Shown: positions 49,236 to 59,437, counted from the stretch's first letter. The stretch is DNA of 64,000 nucleotides from an uncultured Sphingobacteriales bacterium (GCA_937871285.1 CALMQS010000108.1:1-64000), one strand, 5' to 3'. Made by a program: numbers and translations. The notes: generated by a model not told the origin, from the letters alone.

Positions 49236-50306
49236 ATGAGACAGGATAGCGTTTATTACAGCCATTTCACGGAAGAAGAGTTTGCCGCTGATGAATATTT
49301 TCAGCAGTGGGTGCTGCTGCCCGATGAAGAAACGCAGCAGTACTGGACATTTTATGCTCAACAGCATCCCCAACAACAGATCGCTATCAACAATGCCGCT
49401 AAGCTCGTGCAGCACCTCGCTCAAACCGGCTTTCATATCCCTTTCTTGTCGCCAAACGAGAAACAACAGCTCAGGAATAATATTTTTGAGCAGATCAGCA
49501 AGCCGCCTGTGATCACTTCTTTAAAGCGTTCCCCCGCCACAAGCGGTAAATGGTGGCTTCTGGCTGCGGCAATCCTTGCTGTAATTTTTGCATTCCCGTT
49601 CCTCTATCCTTTCAATACCCATTCCGCAGCAGGCATAGTGTCTATGGCTTCGGAAACTACCCAAATAAGGCAGGTGAAGAAAATTTTGCTGCCCGACAGT
49701 TCTATCATTATCCTCAATGGAAATTCTTCCGTGCGCTATAACAGCAATCTGGCAACTGCTGCTGCCCGGGAGGTTTTTTTGGAAGGCAATGCTTATTTCC
49801 ATGTAAAACAAACCGCTTCGCTCACGCCTTTTATCGTACATGCCAATCAACTGAAAATATATGTAACCGGAACCGAGTTCAATGTAAACGCCAGGTCCAA
49901 AGCCACCGATGTGGTGCTTACCAGCGGCAGGGTGAATGTAACCCTGGAAAAAGGCAGGGGAAAAACGGTGTATATGCAGGCCGGATATGTCCTTAATGTA
50001 GATACCGTCAGCAATGAGCTTATTACGGCCAAAACCAACACAGCCCTGTATACTGCCGCATGGAACCGGGGCGAATGGCATTTTGAGGAAACTACCCTGG
50101 CAACCGTTGCCCGGCTTATTAAAGAATACTATGGAATGGAGATGGTCTTTACCAACGAAGCGCAACGGCGGCTCATGATTACCGGTGTAGTATCGGTTAA
50201 CGACTTTTCAACATTGATACAGGTAATAGAGAAAACCTTAAACATCAGCATACAAACACAAAACCAACAATTAATCATTATTAACCCTCAATCAAAACAG
50301 TTATGA
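49236..50306 (+). CDS. FecR-family anti-sigma/regulatory protein
   Basis: A 356-residue protein starting MRQDSVYYSHFTEEEFAADE, the preferred ATG over one 51 bases upstream. A cytoplasmic N-terminal region (1 to about 110) would hold the sigma factor, followed by a membrane helix (WWLLAAAILAVIFAFPFLY), the FecR domain (LPDSSIIILNGNSSVRYNS, VFLEGNAYFHV) and a C-terminal STN-like segment (LARLIKEYYGMEM region). In these systems FecR passes a signal from the SusC-type receptor to an ECF sigma factor. No sigma gene is adjacent. It overlaps the SusC gene by four bases. Confidence 0.92.
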   Translation: MRQDSVYYSHFTEEEFAADEYFQQWVLLPDEETQQYWTFYAQQHPQQQIAINNAAKLVQHLAQTGFHIPFLSPNEKQQLRNNIFEQISKPPVITSLKRSPATSGKWWLLAAAILAVIFAFPFLYPFNTHSAAGIVSMASETTQIRQVKKILLPDSSIIILNGNSSVRYNSNLATAAAREVFLEGNAYFHVKQTASLTPFIVHANQLKIYVTGTEFNVNARSKATDVVLTSGRVNVTLEKGRGKTVYMQAGYVLNVDTVSNELITAKTNTALYTAAWNRGEWHFEETTLATVARLIKEYYGMEMVFTNEAQRRLMITGVVSVNDFSTLIQVIEKTLNISIQTQNQQLIIINPQSKQL

Positions 50307-53300
50307 AAAGAAAGCCATCTTTTTCAAAACGCTGCTTAGGGACAATGTTGCCGGCCGTATTGTTCTTACTGGCCACAACCGGGGCATGGGCGCAGGATGT
50401 AGCCGCTCTTTCCCCTTCCTTAGTAAACAAAAGCAATCCTGTGCCGGATAGTGATCTGAAGACCACTTCCCTGCAGGAGTTCATGAATGAATTTAAAAAA
50501 ATTTATGAAAACATCTACTACAGCTACGAATCGAACACCCTTAAATCGGTAAAGGTAAACTACGATGCGCAGGATGTTACCACACAGGGTAACCCCGATA
50601 TCGCGCTGAACAAAGTGCTTGCTACTGCCGGTTTGGTGTTTGAAAAAGTGAAAGACGTATATGTTATTAAACAGAACAGGCAAAACAACCAGGAACAGCA
50701 TTTTGCTATTCCCGCTGCCGTAATCACTACTGTTGCCAATGCGGCTGATTTTGCCGTAAGGGGTAAAATAAGTGATGAAAACGGTGGTGTAGCGGGCGCT
50801 ACTGTAACAGAAAAAGGAACAAACAATGTTACTACAACAAACAGTAACGGCGAGTTTGCAATAAGCGTAAGCAACGCCAATGCAGTACTGGTAATAAGCC
50901 ATGTAAGCTACGATACCAGGGAAGTTTCCGTATCCGGCAGATCCAATCTGGATATCACGCTTGATGCATCAAGCAGGGAATTAGAGCAGGTCGTAGTAAC
51001 ATCTCTCGGTATGAAAAGGGAGAAAAGAGCGTTGGGATACAGCATTTCTTCCGTAAACGCCGAGGATATGGAAACCGGCGGCGCTTCCAACGTATTAAAA
51101 TCAATAGAAGGTAAGGTTACGGGCGTACAAATGAACAGCGTTACCTCCTCACCCACCTCTTCTGTAATGTTCAATATACGTGGAGCTACCTCATTGAAAG
51201 GAATAATGGGGGCAAGTAATATTAACAACGAAACCCAGCCCCTGATCGTGCTGAATGGCGTACAGCTGGGTTCCAATACCGTTGGAGCTACCGCAGGTAT
51301 TGATGCAGGCAACTTTATCTCCACCCTCAACCCCAACGATATAGAAAGCATCTCTGTGCTGAAAGGCGCCAGCGCTGCAGCGCTTTACGGATCCCAGGCA
51401 GGTAATGGCGTGATCCTGATCACCACCAAATCGGGCGCAGGAGCTAAAAAAGGGCTTGGTATTTCGGTAAGCAGTGCTACTTCTTTCGATCAGGCTTATA
51501 GCGCCCCTCCGGTGCAAAGAAGATTTTTCCAGGGCGATGAGGACGGAAGCGCATTGACCGAAGATAAAAAGGGACTCGGTTGGGCTATAGATGACAAGGT
51601 GAACAACAACGAACCTGTATGGAGGTGGAACATCCTTACACAGGAATGGGAAGAATCTGTGCTGGAAGCACGTGGAGATAAAAATCCGCTACTGGCCTTC
51701 CTGAGAACAGGGGTGATGACCGACAATAACGTGGCTGTAACCGGCAACTACGACAAGGGTAACTACCGGCTCAACCTCGGCAACCTGGTACACAATGCCG
51801 TAATCCCCGACAACAAAACAACCCGAAACAGCGTTTCCTTTGATGCTAAATACAATATAAACGACAGGCTTTCAGTTACTTCCCAGGCATCATGGTCTCA
51901 TACCTTTGTGCCTAACCAGTCGCACGTTCAGGATAAAAGAGAAGACAACCCGTTGGCACATGCCATGTCTATGCCTATCAATATGCCCAAAATGTCTGAA
52001 TGGGAAAAGGCCGACCCCTGGATCACCGACTGGGAAGGACAATATCAGAATACACCTTATCTGAAGGGACCTGGACAAAATCGCTTAAGGTATAATGCAG
52101 TTGGCAAAAACGGACCTTATTTTGCTGCTGAAAACATTATCAGAACCTATACCAAAGACGTATTTTTCGGAAAGATACAATTGGATTATAAAATAGGTGA
52201 ACCTTTCCTGCTCACGTTGCGCTCAGGTATCAGCCATGAAAACTTTGCGTTTGAAAGAAAAAGCCCATGGGATGCAGAACGCAGACCTCAAGGCATATAC
52301 GAACAACAACACAGCAATAATCTCAATGTAAGAAATGACCTGTTGCTTTCCTACAACAAGCGTTTTCTTGGCAATAGGTTATCACTCGATGCTTTAGGAG
52401 GCTTTTCGTTTAACTACGGCGAAGCCAACAACTCCGGATTTGGCGGGGAAATATTGACAACTCCCAACTCTTTTACCTTTAGTTCATTACCCGCTGCGGT
52501 AAGGCAGGCTGCCTATTTCAACAGGGGTTACCCTAGTCGCAACTACGGCGCTTATGCCACTGCCAGCATCGGATGGCAAAATATGGTTTACTTAGAGTTG
52601 TCGGGTCGTAACGACTGGGTAGGTATACTGGGCCATGAAAAGGATAACCATTTCTACCCCGGTGCATCCTTAAGCTGGATAGCATCTGAAACCTTTGATA
52701 TGGGTAACGTATTTAACTTCCTCAAACTGAGAGGGGGGTATGCACAAACCGGATATGGTATCGGACGACCTGTTAACCAGGACAGCTACGGTATTTCAGG
52801 AAATACATGGAACGGCGTTGCTATGGGAACCATCGGTGGTGACCCTGTAGACGCGAATATTAAGCCCGAGCTGAACGTAACCAAAGAAGCAGGTATAGAC
52901 TTCAGAGCGCTTGATAACCGCATATCGGGAGAATTTACCGTCTATTCCAAAAATCACATTAACCAGATCCAGACCCTGCCGGTGGTAACGTCTTCAGGAT
53001 TTGGCTCCATACTTACCAATATGGGTGCGGTGAAATCAACCGGCCTGGAAGCGGCCTTAACGGTAACGCCTGTACGCACCAAAAACTGGGTGGTAAACCT
53101 CACCGGTAACATCAGCACTTTCAAATCTGTTATTGATGACCTGGACCCACGCTTCTCAGAACGATTTTATAACTATGACGGAGCTTCCTATTTGGCTTTG
53201 TTCAAAGGTTCACGTGTAGGAGACATGTATGCACGGCAACCGATTGGCTATATCCAAAACGGCAAATACAAAGGAATGATGCTGACCGGTATTGACGGTA

Positions 53301-54109
53301 TTATTGAGGAAGCCGTTACCACTACAGACTATATTAAAAAGAACGGGTACTTAGGCAATATGAATCCCAAAGCCATCTATGGGTTTGTGGCAGACGCCAG
53401 GTACAAAAACTTCCGGCTCAATGTTGTTGCCAGCATGAGAGTGGGTGGTATATTCATTTCCGAAACGCAGAAGATCATGATTGACGATGGCATGGCAGAC
53501 ATTATGGCGCTCTATGGCGATAAATATAACGAGTACTGGACAGGCGGTCGTTTCGCCGGTGGTTTACCGAGCATGCCTAACCCCGATGATATGTTCACCG
53601 GGCCTGGCTTCGAAAACTACAGGGAAAAAATGCAGGAACTCATGACCATGTACAATGGCGATCCACGTTACTTCGGCTACTGGAACGCGGTATTCATCAA
53701 CCCTAACGTTGACCAGTCTCAAATGACCCCGGAACAAAAGCTGAGCCTCGCTGATGGGGATTATATTAAGAACGGGGATGATCCTACCAGAACCCTCTTT
53801 ATGAACCCTTATAACATGGAAGGACAGGAGTTATGGTCCGGCGCCCAGTTCAGAACGCATGATGCTACTTCCTTTAAGATCAAGGAGATCAATCTCACCT
53901 ATTCCCTTGATAGGTCGCTGGCACAGCGGCTGCGCTGCCAGGATGTTTCGCTTACCGTTTTCGCCAAGAACGTGATGTTCTGGGCAAAAAACAAAATGAA
54001 TGAAGATCCTGAAACGGCTTTCTACGATGGTGTTAGAGGCATGGGTGTGGCAGATTTCGGATTACCACCGATCCGCACTATGGGTGTAAGACTGAATGTT
54101 AGCTTTTAG
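50303..54109 (+). CDS. SusC/RagA-type TonB-dependent outer membrane receptor with STN domain
   Basis: A 1,268-residue receptor. Signal sequence 1-30, then an STN signalling domain (about 50-120, TSLQEFMNEFKKIYENIYYSYE), a carboxypeptidase-like domain (about 152-230, VRGKISDENGGVAGATVTEKG), the plug (about 235-370; LNPNDIESISVLKGASAAALYG is diagnostic) and a beta-barrel ending in an aromatic residue (NVSF). The STN domain connects ligand binding to the FecR protein encoded just before it. With SusD it imports an oligomeric nutrient across the outer membrane. The neighbours suggest a phosphate-ester nutrient. Confidence 0.95.
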   Translation: MKRKPSFSKRCLGTMLPAVLFLLATTGAWAQDVAALSPSLVNKSNPVPDSDLKTTSLQEFMNEFKKIYENIYYSYESNTLKSVKVNYDAQDVTTQGNPDIALNKVLATAGLVFEKVKDVYVIKQNRQNNQEQHFAIPAAVITTVANAADFAVRGKISDENGGVAGATVTEKGTNNVTTTNSNGEFAISVSNANAVLVISHVSYDTREVSVSGRSNLDITLDASSRELEQVVVTSLGMKREKRALGYSISSVNAEDMETGGASNVLKSIEGKVTGVQMNSVTSSPTSSVMFNIRGATSLKGIMGASNINNETQPLIVLNGVQLGSNTVGATAGIDAGNFISTLNPNDIESISVLKGASAAALYGSQAGNGVILITTKSGAGAKKGLGISVSSATSFDQAYSAPPVQRRFFQGDEDGSALTEDKKGLGWAIDDKVNNNEPVWRWNILTQEWEESVLEARGDKNPLLAFLRTGVMTDNNVAVTGNYDKGNYRLNLGNLVHNAVIPDNKTTRNSVSFDAKYNINDRLSVTSQASWSHTFVPNQSHVQDKREDNPLAHAMSMPINMPKMSEWEKADPWITDWEGQYQNTPYLKGPGQNRLRYNAVGKNGPYFAAENIIRTYTKDVFFGKIQLDYKIGEPFLLTLRSGISHENFAFERKSPWDAERRPQGIYEQQHSNNLNVRNDLLLSYNKRFLGNRLSLDALGGFSFNYGEANNSGFGGEILTTPNSFTFSSLPAAVRQAAYFNRGYPSRNYGAYATASIGWQNMVYLELSGRNDWVGILGHEKDNHFYPGASLSWIASETFDMGNVFNFLKLRGGYAQTGYGIGRPVNQDSYGISGNTWNGVAMGTIGGDPVDANIKPELNVTKEAGIDFRALDNRISGEFTVYSKNHINQIQTLPVVTSSGFGSILTNMGAVKSTGLEAALTVTPVRTKNWVVNLTGNISTFKSVIDDLDPRFSERFYNYDGASYLALFKGSRVGDMYARQPIGYIQNGKYKGMMLTGIDGIIEEAVTTTDYIKKNGYLGNMNPKAIYGFVADARYKNFRLNVVASMRVGGIFISETQKIMIDDGMADIMALYGDKYNEYWTGGRFAGGLPSMPNPDDMFTGPGFENYREKMQELMTMYNGDPRYFGYWNAVFINPNVDQSQMTPEQKLSLADGDYIKNGDDPTRTLFMNPYNMEGQELWSGAQFRTHDATSFKIKEINLTYSLDRSLAQRLRCQDVSLTVFAKNVMFWAKNKMNEDPETAFYDGVRGMGVADFGLPPIRTMGVRLNVSF

Positions 54110-54138
54110 GAGTAATCAAATTAATTTGTAAAAATATT

Positions 54139-55875
54139 ATGACGATGAAAACAATACAATATATCATGCTTGGATCGCTGCTACTTGCCGGTGTATCCTG
54201 CAGTAAAGATCAACTGCGAATGGACGAACGGGAAACGTCATTCAACGTTAATTACTTCACCTATTCACGATACCAGCTTACTACGGCTATTGTAGATGTT
54301 GCATACCAATATGGCAAAGGTGTAATTGATGAGCCGGTTGAAGAAGCAAACCTGTACTTTTTGGAATGTTATAATGGTGGCTCGCAGGCAGCTACGCTCT
54401 ACACCAACGCTGCCCAGAACTGGGATTACCAGGGTAGCAATCCTTATACACAGCAGTTGAGAACGCTTGGAGCAGTCACAAAGCTGGCAACCAATGAAGA
54501 TAACATGGCGAATGTAGCAGTAGCTAATATCCTGAAATGCGTTGTAGGCGGATCTCTTACCGAAAAATATGGAGATATTCCCTTCAGCGAAGCTATGGAG
54601 GGAAGAAGTGGTGACCTGTTTCCTAAATTCGATTCCCAGAAAGAAGTATATGAGCAGATGTTTACCCTGCTGGATGAGGCGATTTCTATTTTATCGGATC
54701 CCGGCAGCAAAGGTTTGCCTGCCGATCATGATGTTTTGTTCAAAGGAGACAGGGCCAAATGGATAAAATTTGCCAATTCCCTGAAGTTCAGGCTCATGGT
54801 CCATTCCTATGAGGCATTTAAGAAAGCCGGAAGAGACCTGAGCGGCGAAATGCAGACCATTGCCGGTGGCAACAACTATATGTCTGCAGTAGCCGATAAT
54901 GCAGGGCTTGAGTTTTCGGGCGTTAGCGAGCGGGAATCGTGGTACCTGCAAACGAAATGGGGAACCGGGAACAACTTTACCGAGCAGAAGCCTTCGAAGT
55001 ATTTAATTGACCAGATGGTAGGCCTTGATGACCCACGTATGTACGTGATCTTTGCCCCGGCGCTTTCCCCGATATCGGCCAATGCCACGGAGTCCAGCGA
55101 AAACATCAAGATAAATGGCTATACTTATAAAATAGACTATTATCCTTCTTCGCTGTATGAACCTTCGGAAATAGTAGCATCCGGAAGAGACCTGAACGGT
55201 AATGTTATATCAGTGCCTTATCCACTGGATGCAAAATGGGTAGGAGCTCCGAACCCGATAAACGTTCAGACACAGTATGCAAGCTCCACCAGCCTTCCCG
55301 GAACCAACAGTTTTTATGACAACCGCCGCATTACAGGGCTTTCAACGCTGATAGCAGGCACCAACGGTCCCACCCTCAAGGGAGTGATGATGGAGGCAAG
55401 CGAAATGGCCTTTCTACTTGCCGAAGCCCGTCAGAAAGGATGGATATCTGCCGGTACTGTTAAAGATTACTACGAAAACGGTATCAGGTTGTCTTTTGAA
55501 AGATGGCAGATCGAGAACGGAACCAAGCCGGCTACGCATATCGGGTCAGATAAGATCGTGGATAATTTCAGTAACTACTATGCAAAGCCTGCTGTAGCAC
55601 TGGACGGGTCCGCTGCCGATCTTGATAAAATCGCTATCCAGAAATGGCTGTCTATGCTTATGACCAATCACACAGAAGCATATACTGACTATAGAAGGAC
55701 CGGCAAGCCTGTGTTCGTTGGCAAAATAGTTACATCATTTTCTACATACGAATACCCCATGCGGTATCTGTATCCACTGGATGAATCGAGCAACAATAAA
55801 GAACAATATGATGCTGCCGTATCTGCAATGGGAGGTAAGGATATAGCCTCTGTTAAGATGTGGATATTGCAATAA
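54139..55875 (+). CDS. SusD/RagB-type outer membrane lipoprotein
   Basis: A 578-residue surface lipoprotein; lipobox LLAGVSC at the N-terminus (start at 54139, or MKT at 54145). The TPR-like helical body, with NILKCVVGGSLTEKYGDIPFSEA and EMAFLLAEARQKGW, fits the SusD-like group that caps SusC. It binds the substrate before transfer into the SusC barrel. Follows susC by 29 bases and ends before a strong terminator, so fecR-susC-susD form one transcript. Confidence 0.93.
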   Translation: MTMKTIQYIMLGSLLLAGVSCSKDQLRMDERETSFNVNYFTYSRYQLTTAIVDVAYQYGKGVIDEPVEEANLYFLECYNGGSQAATLYTNAAQNWDYQGSNPYTQQLRTLGAVTKLATNEDNMANVAVANILKCVVGGSLTEKYGDIPFSEAMEGRSGDLFPKFDSQKEVYEQMFTLLDEAISILSDPGSKGLPADHDVLFKGDRAKWIKFANSLKFRLMVHSYEAFKKAGRDLSGEMQTIAGGNNYMSAVADNAGLEFSGVSERESWYLQTKWGTGNNFTEQKPSKYLIDQMVGLDDPRMYVIFAPALSPISANATESSENIKINGYTYKIDYYPSSLYEPSEIVASGRDLNGNVISVPYPLDAKWVGAPNPINVQTQYASSTSLPGTNSFYDNRRITGLSTLIAGTNGPTLKGVMMEASEMAFLLAEARQKGWISAGTVKDYYENGIRLSFERWQIENGTKPATHIGSDKIVDNFSNYYAKPAVALDGSAADLDKIAIQKWLSMLMTNHTEAYTDYRRTGKPVFVGKIVTSFSTYEYPMRYLYPLDESSNNKEQYDAAVSAMGGKDIASVKMWILQ

Positions 55876-55898
55876 TCACATCAACGTATAATTTTAAG

Positions 55899-55938
55899 AA
55901 CCTGCAAGGCTTACTCAAGTAACCTTGCAGGTTTTTTT
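55899..55938 (+). terminator. Rho-independent terminator after susD
   Basis: AACCTGCAAGG (55899-55909) and CCTTGCAGGTT (55923-55933) form an 11-base-pair stem followed by a T-run to 55938. Confidence 0.92.
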
Positions 55939-55953
55939 AGAAATCAACATGCC

Positions 55954-57858
55954 ATGAAACAGCTTTCCCTTTATCTTCTCGCATTTTCCACGTCAATTGC
56001 AGTTTCTGCACAAGATGCCGCCCGACCCATTCTTATTGAGCCCTATTTGCAATACACCACCCAAAACAGCATCCGTATTGCATGGGAAACTTCCGACAGT
56101 TGTAGCAGCTTCATTGCCTACGGGCCCGCTCAATTCAATACGGGTACACCTGTGCTTTCGCTCAGGAAAAATTCGGATAGCAAAAACATCATGCATCATA
56201 TTGAACTAACGGGTTTACAACCCGAAACGCATTATTTCTATAGCGCGGTTTCGGTTTTACCCGGCGGCGACACGCTAGCATCGCCTGTGAGCACTTTTCA
56301 AACCGCGGTAAAAGACAGTACTGCTTTTGCCTTTGCCGTATTCAGCGACTCCCAGTTTGATGCTGCCGACCCCGGCGCATGGAATCGTGTTAGTACGCAG
56401 GCATGGAAAGAACGTCCCAACTTCGCCCTGCATGCCGGCGACCTGGTAGATCTGGGATATATGAAAGACGATTGGGTGAACGAATTTTTCGCCCCTGCCA
56501 GTGCATTAATGAAACGCATTCCCATCTATTCCATACCGGGTAATCATGAGCACGATGCTGCATTCTACTATCGCTACATGTACGTACCACGACCTTATTA
56601 TTATAGCTTTCGCTATGGCAACGCGGAAATCTTCATGCTCGATACCAACCAGTACCAGGAAGAAGGAACGGATATGTACAACTGGTTAGAACACGCGCTG
56701 GCCCAATCAACCGCTTACTGGAAATTTGTAGTGCATCACCACCCACCCTATTCATCGGATGAAGATGATTTTGGTAATACTAACGTTGAAGCATCAACGC
56801 TTGGTGATGATGAGGCCAGGAGCTTAACCTCCCTCTATGACAAATATGGTGTGGATATCGTTTTTTACGGACATATTCATACCTATGAAAGATCCTGGCC
56901 GGTACGGGAAAATAAAACCGTAACTGAAAACGGCGTTATTTACCTTAACGTGGGCGGCGCAGGCGGCAGGCTCGAAAACCCATCCTCCATCCGTTCCTGG
57001 TTCACCAGCAAGCTCAGGACTGTTCATCATTTCGGGTATGTGGCTATTAATGGCAATACCCTTCAATTTCAGGCCATTGATGAAAACGGTGCTTTATTCG
57101 ACAGCTTCTTATTGACCGGCAGCAGGAAAAGCAAAATGCCGGCACATTATACCCCCGCGGCGCCTGTTTCCATCAATGAACGAAAGATATTTACGGATAC
57201 GATCCATGTACAATTACAGACTGCTTTACCCGGCGAAACCATCAGGTATACGCTGGACAAAAGCGAGCCCGGTAAAAATTCACCATTGTATAAACAAAAA
57301 ATTGTACTGGATAAGACATCCACACTTAAAGTTGCTTCATTCAATAAACTTGGCAAAAGCCGCACTAATACCATTCATTTCAACAAAGAAAAAGCGTATG
57401 CCTCCATTACGTTAACCCACCCGCAGCAAGGCCTGCATTACCGTTATTTTACCGGCCGCATAAAAGACAATGATCCGGATAAATTCCTTAACCTTCCCTT
57501 CAGCAGGGAAGGAACGGTAACACACCCAAACTTTGCGCAAATACCACACCGCAGGCAATACTGGGGTGCTGTTTACGAAGGATATATAAAAGTACCTGCC
57601 GATGGCTACTATCGTTTTTCCGGTCATGCCGATCATATATTACGGTTAGATATACACGATAAAATGCTGTTTGAAGAATTAGACCGCGAGATCAACTACG
57701 AAGGAGATATTTATTTAAAAGCGGGTTATCATCCCGTAAAAATAGCCTATTATAACAGCCGCTTAGACAGGGCTTTTTTAGAGCTGTATTACAGTGGCCC
57801 GGGTATTGAAAGGCAGACTATACCTGCGGAGGTTTGGTGGAGGAAAGGGGGGTTATGA
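55954..57858 (+). CDS. Purple acid phosphatase-like metallophosphoesterase with PA14 domain
   Basis: A 634-residue exported enzyme. Signal peptide 1-19 (LYLLAFSTSIAVSAQ); fibronectin-like N-terminal domain of purple acid phosphatases (about 25-118); catalytic domain about 125-320 with metal-binding motifs SDSQFD, HAGDLVD, GNHEHD, HHHPP and GHIHTYE; a chitobiase C-terminal-like domain (about 400-470, IRYTLDKSEP); and a PA14 domain (about 490-630, YEGYIKVPADGYYRFSGHADH). PA14 often binds carbohydrate, so the enzyme may dephosphorylate glycan-linked or other surface phosphate esters. It starts 15 bases after the susD terminator. Confidence 0.9.
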   Translation: MKQLSLYLLAFSTSIAVSAQDAARPILIEPYLQYTTQNSIRIAWETSDSCSSFIAYGPAQFNTGTPVLSLRKNSDSKNIMHHIELTGLQPETHYFYSAVSVLPGGDTLASPVSTFQTAVKDSTAFAFAVFSDSQFDAADPGAWNRVSTQAWKERPNFALHAGDLVDLGYMKDDWVNEFFAPASALMKRIPIYSIPGNHEHDAAFYYRYMYVPRPYYYSFRYGNAEIFMLDTNQYQEEGTDMYNWLEHALAQSTAYWKFVVHHHPPYSSDEDDFGNTNVEASTLGDDEARSLTSLYDKYGVDIVFYGHIHTYERSWPVRENKTVTENGVIYLNVGGAGGRLENPSSIRSWFTSKLRTVHHFGYVAINGNTLQFQAIDENGALFDSFLLTGSRKSKMPAHYTPAAPVSINERKIFTDTIHVQLQTALPGETIRYTLDKSEPGKNSPLYKQKIVLDKTSTLKVASFNKLGKSRTNTIHFNKEKAYASITLTHPQQGLHYRYFTGRIKDNDPDKFLNLPFSREGTVTHPNFAQIPHRRQYWGAVYEGYIKVPADGYYRFSGHADHILRLDIHDKMLFEELDREINYEGDIYLKAGYHPVKIAYYNSRLDRAFLELYYSGPGIERQTIPAEVWWRKGGL

Positions 57859-57859
57859 T

Positions 57860-57895
57860 TTATGGTTTATGGTTTATAGTTTATAGTGATTTGAT
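57860..57895. repeat. Short tandem TTTATGG/TTTATAG repeat
   Basis: TTTATGG units followed by TTTATAG units make up the start of the spacer between convergent genes, followed by a CTGATGGCTCATTGCTGA-type low-complexity tract. Confidence 0.6.
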
Positions 57896-58023
57896 ATTTT
57901 AGATTTGATATAATTATTAATGACAGGATGAATCCTACTTCTTTTTTGTACTGCTGATGGCTCATTGCTGATTGCTGACAGCCTTCTTCGAATTTCGGAT
58001 TAAGGCTCCGTTTTTTGTATACT

Positions 58024-59211
58024 TCAAACCTCCATATTCACCGTAGCGCCCAGCCAGGCCATCATTCCGGCGCCTAAGGGTATTGCATCTTCATCAATAT
58101 TAAAGGTAGGGGTATGCACACCGGAAGTAATTCCTTTAGCCACATTACCTGCTCCCAAACGGTAAAAGCAACCGGGTATCACCTGCGAGTAATAGCCAAA
58201 ATCCTCGGCACCCATACGCAGTTCCGATTCTTCCACATTTTCTGCTCCTGCATATGCAGCGGCCGCTGCTTCAGTTATACTGTTCAGTTGTTCATTGTTA
58301 TATACCGTTGGATAGCCTACATCAATCACAAGGTCAATATCAGCACCCATGCTATGCACCAGCTCGGTAGATAACTTACGTATAAGATCATGCGCTTTAA
58401 AACGCCATGTTTCATCCATCGCCCTGAAGGTACCCATCAGCTTCACTTCGCTGGGTATTACGTTGGTGGTATGCCCGCCATGAAAAGAAGTAACGGATAA
58501 CACCGATGGCGAAAAGGGATTGCGGTTGCGGCTAACGATTTGCTGCAGCGCCACGATCAGTTGTGAGGCGATCAATATAGTATCGGCGGTTTCCTGCGGT
58601 GAGGCGGCATGTCCTCCCTTGCTTTTTATGGTAATATAAATTTCATCAGCGCTGGCCATGATCTTTCCACCCCGGAAACGGAACTTACCTGTTTCTAATT
58701 GCGGATGCACATGCAGTCCTATAATAGCGGATGGACGCGGGTTTTCCAGCACACCCTCCTTAATCAAAAGACTGGCGCCGCCCGGGTTCTTTTCTTCACC
58801 CGGCTGAAAGATCAGCTTAATGGTTCCCTCCCACTCCTCTTTTAATGCATTTAATATACGTGCAGCGCCCAGCAGACAGGTAGTATGCACATCGTGCCCG
58901 CAGGCATGCATCACGCCTTCATTCTTTGATTTATAGGGCACATCATTTTCTTCAGTAATGGGAAGCGCGTCCATATCGGCCCTGAGCGCGATGATTCTTT
59001 TATCCGGGTTCTTTCCTTTCAATAAGCCAATTACACCGGTAGTGGCTTTTATGGTATAGGGAATGCCCAAAGCATCCAACTGTTGCTGCACCAGCTTAGA
59101 TGTTTCAAATTCTTTATAGCTCAGCTCAGGATGAGCGTGTAAATGATGACGTATTTCAATTAAATCGGCAGCGTATTGTGAGGCGAGTTGCTTTATCTTA
59201 TCTTTTAGCAT
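58024..59211 (-). CDS. M20-family amidohydrolase (N-acyl amino acid or peptide hydrolase)
   Basis: A 395-residue zinc-type hydrolase starting MLKDKIKQLASQY. Signatures: RHHLHAHPELSYKEFET, LRADMDALPI, HACGHDVHTTCLLGAA with metal ligands, FQPGEEKNPGGAS with the catalytic Glu, a dimerisation domain (GGHAASPQ) and MGAEDFGYY. This is the IAA-amino acid/N-acyl-L-amino acid amidohydrolase group. An in-frame codon 42 bases upstream is less likely, since the -7 promoter box lies between the two starts. Confidence 0.93.
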   Translation of the reverse strand: MLKDKIKQLASQYAADLIEIRHHLHAHPELSYKEFETSKLVQQQLDALGIPYTIKATTGVIGLLKGKNPDKRIIALRADMDALPITEENDVPYKSKNEGVMHACGHDVHTTCLLGAARILNALKEEWEGTIKLIFQPGEEKNPGGASLLIKEGVLENPRPSAIIGLHVHPQLETGKFRFRGGKIMASADEIYITIKSKGGHAASPQETADTILIASQLIVALQQIVSRNRNPFSPSVLSVTSFHGGHTTNVIPSEVKLMGTFRAMDETWRFKAHDLIRKLSTELVHSMGADIDLVIDVGYPTVYNNEQLNSITEAAAAAYAGAENVEESELRMGAEDFGYYSQVIPGCFYRLGAGNVAKGITSGVHTPTFNIDEDAIPLGAGMMAWLGATVNMEV

Positions 59212-59215
59212 GTAC

Positions 59216-59223
59216 CAAAGATA
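59216..59223 (-). promoter_or_regulatory. Candidate -7 box of the amidohydrolase gene
   Basis: TATCTTTG on the minus strand ends only four bases before the ATG at 59211, predicting an mRNA that begins at or very close to the start codon. Confidence 0.4.
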
Positions 59224-59388
59224 CGAAGGAAAAGAAATCCTCCTACTGGCCAATGGGTGATGGGTGGAGGGTGAAAGGTGGTGGGTTGAGGGTGAATAGC
59301 TTTCGTTTATCGTTTCACAAGGAGAGTAGTGAATTCACTGTTCACCATTGCCTATCCTTATCTACCCTGCCCCCTGCAGCTTACCTTT

Positions 59389-59426
59389 TACACCTTACAC
59401 CTTATACCTTATACCTTATACCTTAC
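59389..59426. repeat. Tandem ACCTTATACCTT repeat
   Basis: CACCTTACACC followed by three TTATACC units and TTACC. Similar low-complexity wording appears at 31789-31880 and 29692-29751. Confidence 0.7.
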
Positions 59427-59437
59427 CTCCCTACCCT

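Noticed and set aside
59389..59426. CRISPR-like array from repeated CCTTATA words
   Set aside because: The units are 7 bases long without spacers; it is a simple tandem repeat.
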